A stretch of DNA of 64,000 bases from Psychrobacter sp. PL19 (GCF_017875835.1 NZ_JAGING010000001.1:1736001-1800000), one strand, 5' to 3'. Positions 28,104-37,365 are shown, numbered from the stretch's first letter. A program made the numbers and translations. The notes: generated by a model from the letters alone, not told the origin.

Positions 28104-29651
28104 ATGACTAATGTAAATGCAAAGACCATCGACCTCACTGAACTGACTGTCGAGCAAGTACAGGCGGGTTTCGCAAGTGGCGCGTTCACCTCAGAAAAGC
28201 TGACTGAGGCTTACTTAGAGCGCATCGCGGAATTCAACCCTTCCTACAATGCAATCGTCTTTTTCAACGAGAAGGCAGTTGAAGAAGCGCGCGCGATTGA
28301 CAAGCGTCGCGCCGCTGGGGAAACACTGGGACCCCTGGCGGGTGTCCCCGTCGTCGTCAAAGAGGCCATGGATATGAAGGGCTTTCCGACCACCGGTGGC
28401 TGGTCGCTTCTCTACAGCAAGACCGGCGGCGTCGACCTGCTGCCTGAGACCGATTCTCCTGTGGTGGCACGCATGCGCAAAGCCGACACGGTGATCCTAG
28501 GCAAGACTAACATTCCGGTGCTCAGCCATACCGGTTCGCATTCCAATGGTTCGTGGGCTGGCTCTACTTACAATTCAGTTGACCGAGAGTTCCTACCCGG
28601 TGGCAGCAGCAGCGGGACCGCAACTGCCGTCGGCGGTAATTTCTGCGTGCTCGGACTGGCGGAAGAAACCGCCGGCTCGATTCAAAACCCTGCCGCGGCG
28701 CAAGGCCTTGTGGGCATAAAGCCGACTCACGGACTCGTTCCTAATACGGGCGTTTTGCCGCTCTCCAGCTTGCGCGACGTCGTCGGCCCCATCGCACGGT
28801 GTGTACGCGATGCGGCACTGACGCTGGACGCGCTTGCAGGGTTCTCGATGGAGGATCCCAAGACGCTAGCATGCGTGGGTAAGATTCCGAAAGGCGGCTA
28901 TATCTCGAAGTTGGACAAAAATGCGCTGAAGGGCAAGCGCATTGGTCTCTACGGGCCGGGCTGGCGCGCTTCGACGTTTTCCGAGGAGACGACAGGCCTT
29001 TATGAGCGCGCCCAAGAAGAATTGAAGAAACTCGGAGCAGAACTCGTAGACGACCCTTTTGCCAATTCTGGATTTATGGAACTTCGCAAGGCGGTCTTGC
29101 CTGGAGCCGAGTTCGACGCGCGCGGAATGGAATCAATTGCCTATGACATTCAAAAATATCTCGAGCGCATGGGTTCAAGTGTCGCTCTGAAGACATTCGC
29201 GGAATTTGCCGAAGCGACGCAGAAAGAAGATGCGTTTGGGCCGGACGGAACGTTGAACTATATGAGTCATGTGCCCGCATTCGTAGAATCAGCGAAGTCA
29301 CCATCTACACCCACAGATATGACGTCGTTCATCGATCTGAGGGAAACCTATCTCGATATATTCAACACAGTTTTCAACAAGCATGGGCTTGATGCGGTCA
29401 TTTACCCGCAAATGCAGGGTCCTTTAGGTCCGCTGCACGGAGACGAAACCATCGATGGAATGGTAGTCAGCGAGGTGAATATCGCCGGCCTGCCGGCGGT
29501 GACGATACCAGCTGGCTTTTACGCCTCCGGTGCCCCATTCAATCTCGTTATTGTTGCGCGGCAGTGGACCGAAGCCGAGATGCTTGCCATCGCGTACGCC
29601 TACGAACAGGGAACAAGGCACCGCAAGGCGCCGGAACTTAAAAAGGCCTAG
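28104..29651 (+). CDS. Amidase-signature hydrolase 4 (GC-rich, probably acquired)
   Basis: Amidase of 515 residues. Lys86 is in GVPVVVKEA, the cis-Ser in the GGSSSG loop (166-171), and the nucleophile Ser192 in TAGSIQNPAA. The residue after Ser-Ile is Gln194 where most amidases, including the other three here, have Arg. This hints at a different substrate pocket, as in some cyclic-amide or mandelamide-type enzymes. The interior of the gene is visibly GC-rich (many CGC, GGC and CTG codons) compared with the AT-rich DNA on both sides, a sign of transfer from a GC-rich donor. The start is preceded by AAGGAATAAAAA. An IS remnant follows. Confidence 0.92.
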   Translation: MTNVNAKTIDLTELTVEQVQAGFASGAFTSEKLTEAYLERIAEFNPSYNAIVFFNEKAVEEARAIDKRRAAGETLGPLAGVPVVVKEAMDMKGFPTTGGWSLLYSKTGGVDLLPETDSPVVARMRKADTVILGKTNIPVLSHTGSHSNGSWAGSTYNSVDREFLPGGSSSGTATAVGGNFCVLGLAEETAGSIQNPAAAQGLVGIKPTHGLVPNTGVLPLSSLRDVVGPIARCVRDAALTLDALAGFSMEDPKTLACVGKIPKGGYISKLDKNALKGKRIGLYGPGWRASTFSEETTGLYERAQEELKKLGAELVDDPFANSGFMELRKAVLPGAEFDARGMESIAYDIQKYLERMGSSVALKTFAEFAEATQKEDAFGPDGTLNYMSHVPAFVESAKSPSTPTDMTSFIDLRETYLDIFNTVFNKHGLDAVIYPQMQGPLGPLHGDETIDGMVVSEVNIAGLPAVTIPAGFYASGAPFNLVIVARQWTEAEMLAIAYAYEQGTRHRKAPELKKA

Positions 29652-29717
29652 GGAAACTCTGATTAATACCAGGTAAACCGCCGTCTCCGGCGGTGCGATT
29701 CAAAAGGGCTCTGCCAA

Positions 29718-29945
29718 TATGAACTGCCCCCATAAGTTGGATACAACTTATGGGGTTATTTTATGCGTTACGATCTAGACTTTAAGATCAAAGTCATAGC
29801 ATACTATAAGCAACCGCCGTGGAGCGCCGAGGTATCACTACAGAGAAGGGTGACATCAATCGTGAAATCATTGCGCGTAATCAGGCAGTTACACAGAATA
29901 TGGGATGGTCTCAAACGTAGAGGCTTACCACCCATAGCTAACTAA
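29718..29945 (+). mobile_element. Insertion-sequence end with decayed transposase fragment
   Basis: The end sequence GAACTGCCCCCATAAGTTGG is followed by a palindrome (CCCATAAGTTG / CAACTTATGGG) and then an ATG at 29763 reading MRYDLDFKIKVIAYYK, an IS-type transposase start. The reading soon degenerates, ending in a piece LKRRGLPPIAN that looks like a helix-turn-helix edge. It represents a short internal-deletion remnant; the family is uncertain (IS3 or IS630). Confidence 0.5.
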
Positions 29946-30024
29946 TTTCAGATACATACCACTTACCTGAACATACGATCATTTGCGTCAAGCAAGCGGT
30001 CTATCAATCTAATCTTCCCTCTCT

Positions 30025-30052
30025 AAGGTCTGCTTAATCGCAGGCCTTTTTT
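30025..30052 (+). terminator. Terminator before the plasmid-like gene block
   Basis: AAGGTCTGC / GCAGGCCTT stem with a 6-base loop, followed by TTTTT. Confidence 0.75.
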
Positions 30053-30219
30053 ATGCGCTCTATTGTTAGGAGTCTATATGGCATTTTATTGTGTAGCACT
30101 GGTAGTCCGTACTTCATCATTGGCTGAGTTTGCTATCAGCTGTCGCCCTCAACCCTGTGTTAAAACCCTCACATTTAATCAACTAATGCTCTAAATCAAT
30201 CAATAAAAGGAATACTCTC

Positions 30220-31212
30220 ATGGCACATTTAATCGAATCAATGGCCTACGTCGGCGAAACCCCATGGCATGGCTTGGGTAATGAGTTATCCCCTAAGCAG
30301 CCTATCGAGGTCTGGGCTAAGCAAGCGGGGCTTGATTGGCGTATCGAATCGTCAGACGTCAGCTATATGGCAAGCAATGAAAAGGGGCATAACCTGATCT
30401 TACCCTTTGCTGAGCAGAAGGTTTTATACCGTAGCGATAACTTTGAGCCGTTATCGGTTGTCAGTCAACGCTATCAAGAAGTACAACCTCGTGAGATTCT
30501 AGAGTTCTATCGTGATCTTACTGAACAGTCGGATTTTGAATTGGAGACTGCTGGAGTCTTAAAGGGTGGCCGCAAGCTATGGGCATTGGCCCGTACAGGT
30601 CAGTCAGCAATGCTTAAGGGAAAGGATGTGAGTGATGGCTACTTACTGCTTGCAACGGCTTGTGACGGCACTTTGGCGACCACAGCACAGTTCACATCGA
30701 TCCGTGTGGTGTGTAATAACACCTTAGCGATTAGCTTAGCGGACGGTTCAGGAGATGTGGTGAAAGTTCCGCACTCTACCTCCTTTGATGCGGACAAGGT
30801 CAAGCAGCAACTGGGCGTGTCGGTGAAGCAGTGGGAGCAGCACTCTTATGAGATGAAGCAGCTGTCTGAACGCCGTGTCACTCAAGCGGAAGCTGCCAAT
30901 TATTTAAGCCGGGTGTTCAACGATCAGGACAATGACATCATTCTTTTCAACCAAGCGAAAAAGCAAAAGGATGCGGTTCCTAATGCTAAGGCTATGAATC
31001 AAGTGATGACCATGTTCAATGGTCAAGGTCGCGGAGCGGGTCTTGATGCCGCTCGTGATACGGCTTATGGCTTGCTGTGTAGCATCACGGAATATGTGGA
31101 TCATGAAAGACGTGCCATGAATACAGACAACCGTCTTAACTCAGCATGGTTCGGTGCAGGCGCTAAACTAAAACAGAAAGGCTTAGAGGACGCACTAACC
31201 TTGATTGCGTAG
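30220..31212 (+). CDS. DUF932 plasmid/phage-like protein
   Basis: A 330-residue DUF932 protein, a family found on plasmids, ICEs and phages next to recombination genes, with no settled function. The N-terminus MAHLIESMAYVGETPWHGLG and the middle CDGTLATTAQFTSIRVVCNN are family hallmarks. The C-terminus ends SAWFGAGAKLKQKGLEDALT. AAAGGA precedes the ATG. It is the first of three same-strand genes (DUF932, YqaJ exonuclease, gp3-like), each followed by its own terminator. That arrangement is known from Moraxellaceae plasmids and integrated elements. Its presence marks the DNA here as mobile-element derived. Confidence 0.88.
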   Translation: MAHLIESMAYVGETPWHGLGNELSPKQPIEVWAKQAGLDWRIESSDVSYMASNEKGHNLILPFAEQKVLYRSDNFEPLSVVSQRYQEVQPREILEFYRDLTEQSDFELETAGVLKGGRKLWALARTGQSAMLKGKDVSDGYLLLATACDGTLATTAQFTSIRVVCNNTLAISLADGSGDVVKVPHSTSFDADKVKQQLGVSVKQWEQHSYEMKQLSERRVTQAEAANYLSRVFNDQDNDIILFNQAKKQKDAVPNAKAMNQVMTMFNGQGRGAGLDAARDTAYGLLCSITEYVDHERRAMNTDNRLNSAWFGAGAKLKQKGLEDALTLIA

Positions 31213-31260
31213 TAACTTGAGTCTACCGTTAACTCAGTCGTCTTATTACACCACCAATCA

Positions 31261-31286
31261 CCACGTCTTAGGGCGTGGTTTTTTTA
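31261..31286 (+). terminator. Terminator after the DUF932 gene
   Basis: CCACGTC / GGCGTGG stem (one G-T pair), 4-base loop, then seven T residues. Confidence 0.75.
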
Positions 31287-31343
31287 TGCCTATGATTTAA
31301 CCAACTCTCTCAATCAACGATTCATTTATCTAAGGAATTTATT

Positions 31344-32429
31344 ATGAACACCATCGCTTTAAATAACAGTACTACTCAGCAGAGCGCAAGCCGGAATCTA
31401 AGCGTTAAGGTTAAGCCACCAGCCACTACGGGTCGCCCATCTCCTGTAAATCAATCAACCACTGCCAAACGCCTGGTTAATACCAAAGCGCTTAGCCATG
31501 AGGACTGGCTAAAAGTTCGTAAGCAAGGTATTGGCAGCTCTGACGCCGCCGCCTGTGGTATTCACCCCTTTTTGTCTATGCTGGAACTATGGATGATTAA
31601 GACCGGTCGTCTGCACTCACACTTAAATGATGATATTGATGGCTACTCTCCCTTGTACTGGGGCAATACGTTAGAGCCCATGGTGGCGAAATACTATCAA
31701 GAGCACACAGGCAATAAAGTGCGCCGAGTCAATGCGATCTTGCAGCATCCTGATCCTGACAATTACTTTATGCTGGCTAATTTAGACTACGCCATCACTG
31801 GCAGCGATGAAGTGCAGATATTAGAGTGTAAAACAACAGGGGAGCACGGGGCTAAGCTTTGGAAGAAGGGGGTGCCTTTGTATGTGACGTGCCAAGTACA
31901 GCATCAATTGGCGGTCACTGGTAAACAAGCGGCGCATATCTGCGTGTTGATTTGTGGACACGAGGCTAAGATATTTAAGGTTGAGCGCGATGAGCAGCTG
32001 ATTAATAGCATTCTGTGGCATGAACGTCTGTTCTGGCAGTATGTGGAAACCGACACCCCGCCAACCCCGGACCATTCTGAATCCGCAGCCCGTGCGTTAA
32101 AGCAGCTTTATCCAACCCCTAAGCCGTCGAGTAAGATTGATCTTAGCGCCGATGACGGGGCTAACAAACTGTTTACTAAGCTACTTGCTCAGCGCGCGTC
32201 TATCGATGAGCTGCAACAGCAGCACGATCAGATTAAGCACCAGCTGCAAACACTCATCAAAGACCACGAGGTCGCCGTATTTGACCAGGGTGCGATCTCG
32301 TGGAAGCGCTCTAAAGACAGCACTACTCTTGATAGCAAGGCTTTGCTCAAAGCAAAGCCTGAATTGCTCACGCAGTTCAGTAAAACACGCCCGGGCAGCC
32401 GTCGCTTTGTCATTCTAAGCGACAGCTAA
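31344..32429 (+). CDS. YqaJ-type (lambda exonuclease-like) recombinase nuclease
   Basis: A 361-residue protein with a YqaJ viral-recombinase domain, a PD-(D/E)XK exonuclease fold that resects DNA for single-strand annealing. After a 45-residue low-complexity leader, KQGIGSSDAAACG lies at 60-72. NTLEPMVAKYY has Glu111, LANLDYAI has Asp148, and LECKTTG has Glu161 and Lys163, followed by QVQHQLAV. All expected catalytic residues are present. The last 90 residues are helical (IDELQQQHDQIKHQL) and carry a family C-terminal piece. It usually pairs with a RecT/Bet annealing protein, which is not seen here. TAAGGAATTTATT upstream of the ATG matches the leaders of its neighbours. Confidence 0.88.
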   Translation: MNTIALNNSTTQQSASRNLSVKVKPPATTGRPSPVNQSTTAKRLVNTKALSHEDWLKVRKQGIGSSDAAACGIHPFLSMLELWMIKTGRLHSHLNDDIDGYSPLYWGNTLEPMVAKYYQEHTGNKVRRVNAILQHPDPDNYFMLANLDYAITGSDEVQILECKTTGEHGAKLWKKGVPLYVTCQVQHQLAVTGKQAAHICVLICGHEAKIFKVERDEQLINSILWHERLFWQYVETDTPPTPDHSESAARALKQLYPTPKPSSKIDLSADDGANKLFTKLLAQRASIDELQQQHDQIKHQLQTLIKDHEVAVFDQGAISWKRSKDSTTLDSKALLKAKPELLTQFSKTRPGSRRFVILSDS

Positions 32430-32499
32430 GCCAATACTCAACTTTCCAACAATTACCCTTCAATAAATTAACCCACTAAATAAACCAAGCGCATAACGA

Positions 32500-32526
32500 G
32501 CCCACCCGTCATAGGTGGGCTTTTTT
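32500..32526 (+). terminator. Terminator after the YqaJ gene
   Basis: GCCCACC / GGTGGGC stem with a 7-base loop and six T residues. Confidence 0.85.
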
Positions 32527-32559
32527 ATGGCTTCAATACATCACATAAGGAATATCACC

Positions 32560-33471
32560 ATGATTAAGGGCCTCACTATCACCCCACCAGTTCTCGGTCG
32601 TATCAGCATCGGCAAAGTCGTTCACAAAGATGGCAAGCGTCTACCTGCTAAAGACGATCAATTTACCATCACCAGCCAAGTTCAAAATAAAGACGGTTGG
32701 GTCAATCATCCACTTGATGAAAAATTGCGCGCAAACAGTAACGGTAAGCTTAGACAAATACCGGTACGACTGCTGTTCAATGATCCAGAACTCAATCTGC
32801 GAGCAGAGTACACGCTATTTGATCGGCAAACAGGCAGACCCGTTTGCGTGGGCGACGGTGAGAGCTGTCAGCGTCGCACTAACAAAGGCGTTGAGAGTCA
32901 CCCATGCCCATCGCCTGATCGCTGTCCACTGGCACAAGGCGGCGCTTGTAAGCCCTATGGTCGTCTGTACGTTAATCTAAGTGAAGACGATGAGCTAGGA
33001 ACCTTTATCTTTCGCACCACAGGCTTTAACAGCATTCGAACGCTGGCAGCACGCCTCAGTTACTTTGCTGCGGTATCGGGCAATAAGCTGTCATGCTTAC
33101 CACTACAACTCACTCTAAGAGGTAAGAGCACCACGCAAAGCTATCGGACACCGATCTACTTTGTGGATTTAACCTTACGTGACGGTATCCATCTAAAAGA
33201 AGCCGTTCAAGGTGCGCAGGCTATTGATGCGGAGCTCAGTCAACACGGCTTTGATCAGGCGGCGTTAGAAGAAGCTGCCAAACAGGGTTATGTGAACTCC
33301 TGCTTTGAGGCCGATACTGACGAGGCGTTTGAGGTCGTCGAAGAGTTTTATCCGGTTGAGGCAAGCGATGCTAGTAACAGCAAGCAGGGGCATGCGCAGA
33401 ATGGCACAGCCACTCATAACGTGACCAGCATTGAACAAGGCTTACGGCAAAGCGTGACCGCTGTGAGTTAA
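32560..33471 (+). CDS. Phage gp3 / recombination-directionality-factor-like protein
   Basis: A 303-residue protein from the ATG at 32560, chosen because CATAAGGA lies just upstream; an earlier ATG at 32515 sits inside the preceding terminator. It begins MIKGLTITPPVLGRISIG and has a central Cys-rich part (CVGDGESCQRR, CPSPDRCPLAQGGACKPYG) that could bind a metal. The segment IPVRLLFNDPELNLRAEYTL recalls phage gp3-like recombination directionality factors, which reverse serine-integrase reactions. Automated pipelines often call such proteins hydrolase or metal-binding protein. Assignment to the gp3-like group is moderate. It completes the DUF932-YqaJ module. Confidence 0.6.
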   Translation: MIKGLTITPPVLGRISIGKVVHKDGKRLPAKDDQFTITSQVQNKDGWVNHPLDEKLRANSNGKLRQIPVRLLFNDPELNLRAEYTLFDRQTGRPVCVGDGESCQRRTNKGVESHPCPSPDRCPLAQGGACKPYGRLYVNLSEDDELGTFIFRTTGFNSIRTLAARLSYFAAVSGNKLSCLPLQLTLRGKSTTQSYRTPIYFVDLTLRDGIHLKEAVQGAQAIDAELSQHGFDQAALEEAAKQGYVNSCFEADTDEAFEVVEEFYPVEASDASNSKQGHAQNGTATHNVTSIEQGLRQSVTAVS

Positions 33472-33496
33472 TAAATTTATTTAAGTAATGAAGGAG

Positions 33497-33528
33497 AAGA
33501 GCTGACGGGATCCGCTCTTTTTTTTGTT
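33497..33528 (+). terminator. Terminator after the gp3-like gene
   Basis: AGAGC / GCTCT short stem with a long T run (about nine T). Confidence 0.6.
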
Positions 33529-34282
33529 TAAATTCAATATCTCTCGTATTTACGTGACAACCATCTGACTCTCCCAACATATCGGAATATGTTAAAAATT
33601 ACAGTCGTCACAGATGTTATGTTCAGGATGGATGAATGAATAAAGAAGCGGAGTTTATATAAGAGCGGTAGCGATTGTATAAACGACAACCTAATCCTGT
33701 AGTTAATACAAATGTAGACAGTCGATATTGATTGTCCTAATGACAATCAACATAATCTATTAAACATTATCTATCAATAACAAACAAACTCTAATCCAAA
33801 TGAATCTAATGATATATACCAAAATATCATCATCAGTGTTGTCAATTGAGTATTGGAGATATACCGGGTAACTCTCGATTGGAATCACTCAGTAGCCAGC
33901 CACATCAAATGCTCGCACATGACCATGAAGCATAAGCGCCCTCTAAGGAGGGCGCTTATGCTAATCGTATGGAAAAAATGAGAAGCTGCAACATGGTTTA
34001 CTTATTGAGTAGCGAAGTAGCTCATTCTCTTACTTTTTTATTTAAGATCATCAATGTTAACGCTGATGTCTCATAACGTATTTCGAGCATTAATGATGCT
34101 GATCGCTTCTGGTATGTGTAACGCTCGGTCAGTACGTAGACCAATAACTACGTACAACCAATAAGACTGCTTTGTACCAGTTTTAGGTACATGCCTTGAA
34201 ACCTATTCAGTGGTCTGTATCTAGAAAAGCTTGAGAGAAAGCGTGAAAGTGTGAAAGCGGGGAAATGATAGATAGATAACAA
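33529..34282. other. Non-coding stretch of about 750 bases in the mobile-element region
   Basis: No credible gene on either strand. It holds a perfect hairpin (33930-33961), short dyads such as TACGTAGACCAATAACTACGTA near 34133, and three imperfect 8-base direct repeats GAAAGCGT, GAAAGTGT and GAAAGCGG near 34238-34261. This could be a former replication or transfer control region, but nothing in it is decisive. Confidence 0.45.
33930..33961. repeat. Perfect 14-bp-stem hairpin
   Basis: GCATAAGCGCCCTC, loop TAAG, GAGGGCGCTTATGC. There is no T-tract on either side, so it is not a standard terminator. It could be a recombination or replication structure of the integrated element, or a factor-assisted terminator. 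Confidence 0.85.
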
Positions 34283-34312
34283 GATAGCTGACTGAATCAG
34301 CTGTCTTTTTTT
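34283..34312 (+). terminator. Terminator-like hairpin ahead of alpA
   Basis: GATAGCTGA / TCAGCTGTC stem (one G-T pair), 5-base loop, seven T residues. Confidence 0.7.
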
Positions 34313-34430
34313 ATGGCTTGAAGAAAGCTGATCTTAATCTGATAGGGCAGCCTGGGATGAGGTAAGAAATTATAGGACTCGTTATGAGTATGAGGGGAAT
34401 GCTCTCAATCACTCATTAAGGAGCTAAATC

Positions 34431-34676
34431 ATGGAAAACCTAAACGTAACACAGTCTGTAATCAATCAATGCACTCACATTCCTCAGCTATTGAGTATCA
34501 AGGACGTGGGTGGCTACACTGGTCTTAGTCGTTCTACAATATACGAGCTTATCAATGAAGAGTCTGATCGTTATGACCCAACATTTCCAAAAAAAGTACA
34601 GCTCACGAAAGTAAGGGTAGTATGGGTAGCGAGTGAGATTGCAGAATGGATTAATGCTAAGATTGAAGCAAGGTAA
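34431..34676 (+). CDS. alpA: AlpA-family (MerR-like helix-turn-helix) regulator
   Basis: An 81-residue AlpA-type DNA-binding protein, typical of prophages and integrated islands, where it often controls excision or integrase expression. The winged-helix reads LLSIKDVGGYTGLSRSTIYE, then FPKKVQLTKVRVVWVASEIA and EWINAKIE. TTAAGGAGC upstream of the ATG supports the start. No integrase is seen nearby; usually one lies adjacent. A badly decayed second copy lies at 51501-51669, so alpA sequences flank about 17 kb. A LysR gene starts 240 bases downstream. Confidence 0.88.
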   Translation: MENLNVTQSVINQCTHIPQLLSIKDVGGYTGLSRSTIYELINEESDRYDPTFPKKVQLTKVRVVWVASEIAEWINAKIEAR

Positions 34677-34917
34677 GCTTAGTCAGTAGATCAATCGTTT
34701 CACTAAAATGTGAGACGGTCATTCTTATGATAGATTTAGCTATTCTGTAGGTCGGATTGGCTCATATTCAATCAGACATGTGTATATGATATATTTGAGG
34801 TTGTGAAATAGGCTCTGACAAATATAATTGTCTCAACTTCATTTACGCAGCATTCTTTTTAATACACCACCGTGCTGTACTTATTCAATGAAACCAAGAC
34901 CGGAGCAAGAGGAAGCA

Positions 34918-35823
34918 ATGACAGAGATTAATGGAAAGCGGTTATGCTATCTTTATGAGGCTGTAACTATGGGTACGATCCGGGCTGCAGCAGATAAGCT
35001 CAATATTGCTCCCTCGGCCATCAGCCGGCAAATATCTCTGTTAGAAGAAGAATTAGCATGCATTCTTATTGAACGGCATCGCAAAGGAGTAACGCCGACA
35101 GAAGCTGGTATTATTCTCTTACATTTTTATCGGGAATCACTCTCCGCTGAAGAGACTTGTATTTCCAAATTACAGGCGTTGTTGGGATTACAGCGGGGTC
35201 ATATAAAGCTAGCAGTGGGTGATGGTTTTGTTGGGGATTTGATGTTGGGCCCATTATCTGAGTTTGCCCGCTTATATCCGGCGCTGACACTTTCAATCAG
35301 TATTGGTGGATCAAACGAAGTGATTCGTCAGGTTGAAGAAGATGAAGCGCATATCGGACTAGTGTTCCATACCAGCAGTCATCCGCGCATTCGCTCACAG
35401 GTTGTCAGTCGTCAGCCAATGTATATTATTATTTCGCCCGATCACCCGTTAGCTGATCGAAAAAAACCAGTGCAGTTGAAGGAGCTTTTAGAATACCCAG
35501 TAGGGCTGGCTGAAAGTCGTTTTGGCGTACGTCAGTTACTGGCGATGGCCGAATTTCAACAAAAGATTCGCTTTAACCCTATTCTAACTACTGACTCATT
35601 CTCTGTACTAAAGAATTTTGCCCGCTCAAATATGGGATTTACTTTTCTACCGTATTTTGTAGTGTCCAAAGAAGTGAAAGAAGGACATTTGATAGCAATC
35701 CCTATAGACAATACGCTACTGTCAAGCGGTGAAGCTCATATCGTAACTCGGTTGGGTCGTCATCTATCCCAAGGCCCGCATGAATTACTACAGCATCTGA
35801 AGTCATGGATGAAAGATTTGTAA
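34918..35823 (+). CDS. LysR-family regulator of the second catabolic cassette
   Basis: A 301-residue LysR-type activator from the ATG at 34918, picked for its AGAGGAAG ribosome-binding site; longer starts at 34888 and 34828 add an unusual leader. The helix-turn-helix GTIRAAADKLNIAPSAISRQ is followed by the usual wing and an effector-binding domain with LAVGDGFVGDLMLGPLSEF. It converges with the DUF3100-M20-ALDH-dehydrogenase genes on the other strand. It probably controls them, since it arrived between alpA and those genes, but the convergent layout is unusual for LysR control. The inducer is unknown. Confidence 0.9.
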   Translation: MTEINGKRLCYLYEAVTMGTIRAAADKLNIAPSAISRQISLLEEELACILIERHRKGVTPTEAGIILLHFYRESLSAEETCISKLQALLGLQRGHIKLAVGDGFVGDLMLGPLSEFARLYPALTLSISIGGSNEVIRQVEEDEAHIGLVFHTSSHPRIRSQVVSRQPMYIIISPDHPLADRKKPVQLKELLEYPVGLAESRFGVRQLLAMAEFQQKIRFNPILTTDSFSVLKNFARSNMGFTFLPYFVVSKEVKEGHLIAIPIDNTLLSSGEAHIVTRLGRHLSQGPHELLQHLKSWMKDL

Positions 35824-35999
35824 GCGGCCAGCGCCCAGCAACATCGAGTTGCTGGACGCTGTTTTGAATCACCGATGAGCACTTTATGAGCGTAAATATT
35901 TTTCATACGCAGCTACGCTCATTTTTTATATTAAACGACAGTTATTAAATTTGATTTATCAAAGCTGACTTATTATATATAGCTTCGTATCACAACTTC

Positions 36000-37316
36000 T
36001 TAAAGTAGCCATTGTGCAATGATAGCTGATCCCAAGAAAGTGCCAGTAAAGGTGAGCAAGGCAACCACTGCAATTTTGAATCCGGATTTTTTAAACAGAT
36101 TCACCTCCATTTGCGAGATTGCAAAGCCTGCATAGGCAAGCACAGGGGTAATGAGTTGTAATACGCCCAACTTGTCTGTTTCTACTAAGACATATTCACT
36201 CATTGGAAACTGTGGCAAAGATATCAAAATAGCTACAATCGATATCCAAGCAATAGCAGGGACATTGACAGGAATAACTTCCTTTAATAAGACGCCAACG
36301 ATACAACAAGCGAACAGAATTAACATGGCAGGTAGAGCAGAAATCGGATTGACGCCTTGTCCTACCCAATTACTTAGTAATAGGACGATACAGATCACTG
36401 CTAACAGAGATAAAGACTGCTTTACTGATAAAATAGACTGCTCTGGTATCTTTAAACCAAAACCTGTTTTTGTAGCGGTGGTAGTGTCATTATTCTTCTT
36501 AAACTTACTAGTAACTTTATATAAAAATTCTGTAACTGGTAGGGCAACAAATAAACTGACGAATAGCCCTGTGGCGTAAGTTAGTAGGTTAGAGGTCGCT
36601 GCAAACGCAGTAATAGTTTCCGCTTGAGCAGGTACCGTTTCTGCGAGCGCTGCCGAACAAGCACCCATCATACTACCACTACCAATACCACAAGCCATTG
36701 CCAGCGCACGAATATCCATGATATCCATAGAGGCAATAATACCCGCCATTAATGAGAAGTAAATCGCGCCAAACAAAGTACCCATTACATAGACACCCAT
36801 TACACCGATACCTTCGGCGCTCTGAAGTCCATACTTATCAGCAATTAGCGCAATATTAGGTTCACGAGCAATTGAGTGAGTAGCACCAATAGCCTCTCTC
36901 CCCATTCCAAACACTAATACCGCAATGGGTAATGCTATGAAGGCAGTAGCTACATTGCCTAATTCTTGTAGTAAAAGGGCGGGACCTGCGGCTATTATTT
37001 CTTCAACTTTAGGACCGACACCAACACCAAATTTTGCAATAAACGGCATGATACTTAAGAGGACAGCGTAGCTTGCAAATTTTGCTCGATCCTTAGAAAT
37101 GACAGCTTTCATTGAAGGTATAACGTTGGGGTTTAACAATATTGTAAATATAAATGCATATAGTAAAGGCAGTAAGACTAGTGTACCGATACCAATTGGA
37201 ATCTTAATGATCCCTATCCATTCTGCAAGTAGCGATGCAATAATCACTAGTAAATGTAGCTTCCAATCAAATAAGTGCTTAGTCATTGTACTCGATAGCA
37301 CAGTGGTATTATTCAT
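36000..37316 (-). CDS. DUF3100 integral membrane protein, probable transporter
   Basis: A 438-residue protein with about eleven hydrophobic segments of the DUF3100 family. Hallmarks are FDWKLHLLVIIASLLAEWIG at the start, GREAIGATHSIAREPNIALI near residue 170, and ACGIGSGSMMGACSAALAET near 215. No member has a firmly known substrate, but the family is repeatedly encoded beside M20 hydrolases, as here: the M20 gene starts its mRNA side 49 bases upstream. A role as importer of an N-acyl amino acid or similar amide-containing acid is therefore plausible and inferred. AAGGGAATT precedes the ATG at 37316. Confidence 0.8.
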   Translation of the reverse strand: MNNTTVLSSTMTKHLFDWKLHLLVIIASLLAEWIGIIKIPIGIGTLVLLPLLYAFIFTILLNPNVIPSMKAVISKDRAKFASYAVLLSIMPFIAKFGVGVGPKVEEIIAAGPALLLQELGNVATAFIALPIAVLVFGMGREAIGATHSIAREPNIALIADKYGLQSAEGIGVMGVYVMGTLFGAIYFSLMAGIIASMDIMDIRALAMACGIGSGSMMGACSAALAETVPAQAETITAFAATSNLLTYATGLFVSLFVALPVTEFLYKVTSKFKKNNDTTTATKTGFGLKIPEQSILSVKQSLSLLAVICIVLLLSNWVGQGVNPISALPAMLILFACCIVGVLLKEVIPVNVPAIAWISIVAILISLPQFPMSEYVLVETDKLGVLQLITPVLAYAGFAISQMEVNLFKKSGFKIAVVALLTFTGTFLGSAIIAQWLL

Positions 37317-37365
37317 AGCAATTCCCTTTGCATTTTATGATTTATACGTTTTTACATTATTTGGT

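Noticed and set aside
29763..29945. A 60-residue gene
   Set aside because: Only the first 16 residues look like a transposase start and the rest is out of frame; treated as part of an IS remnant.
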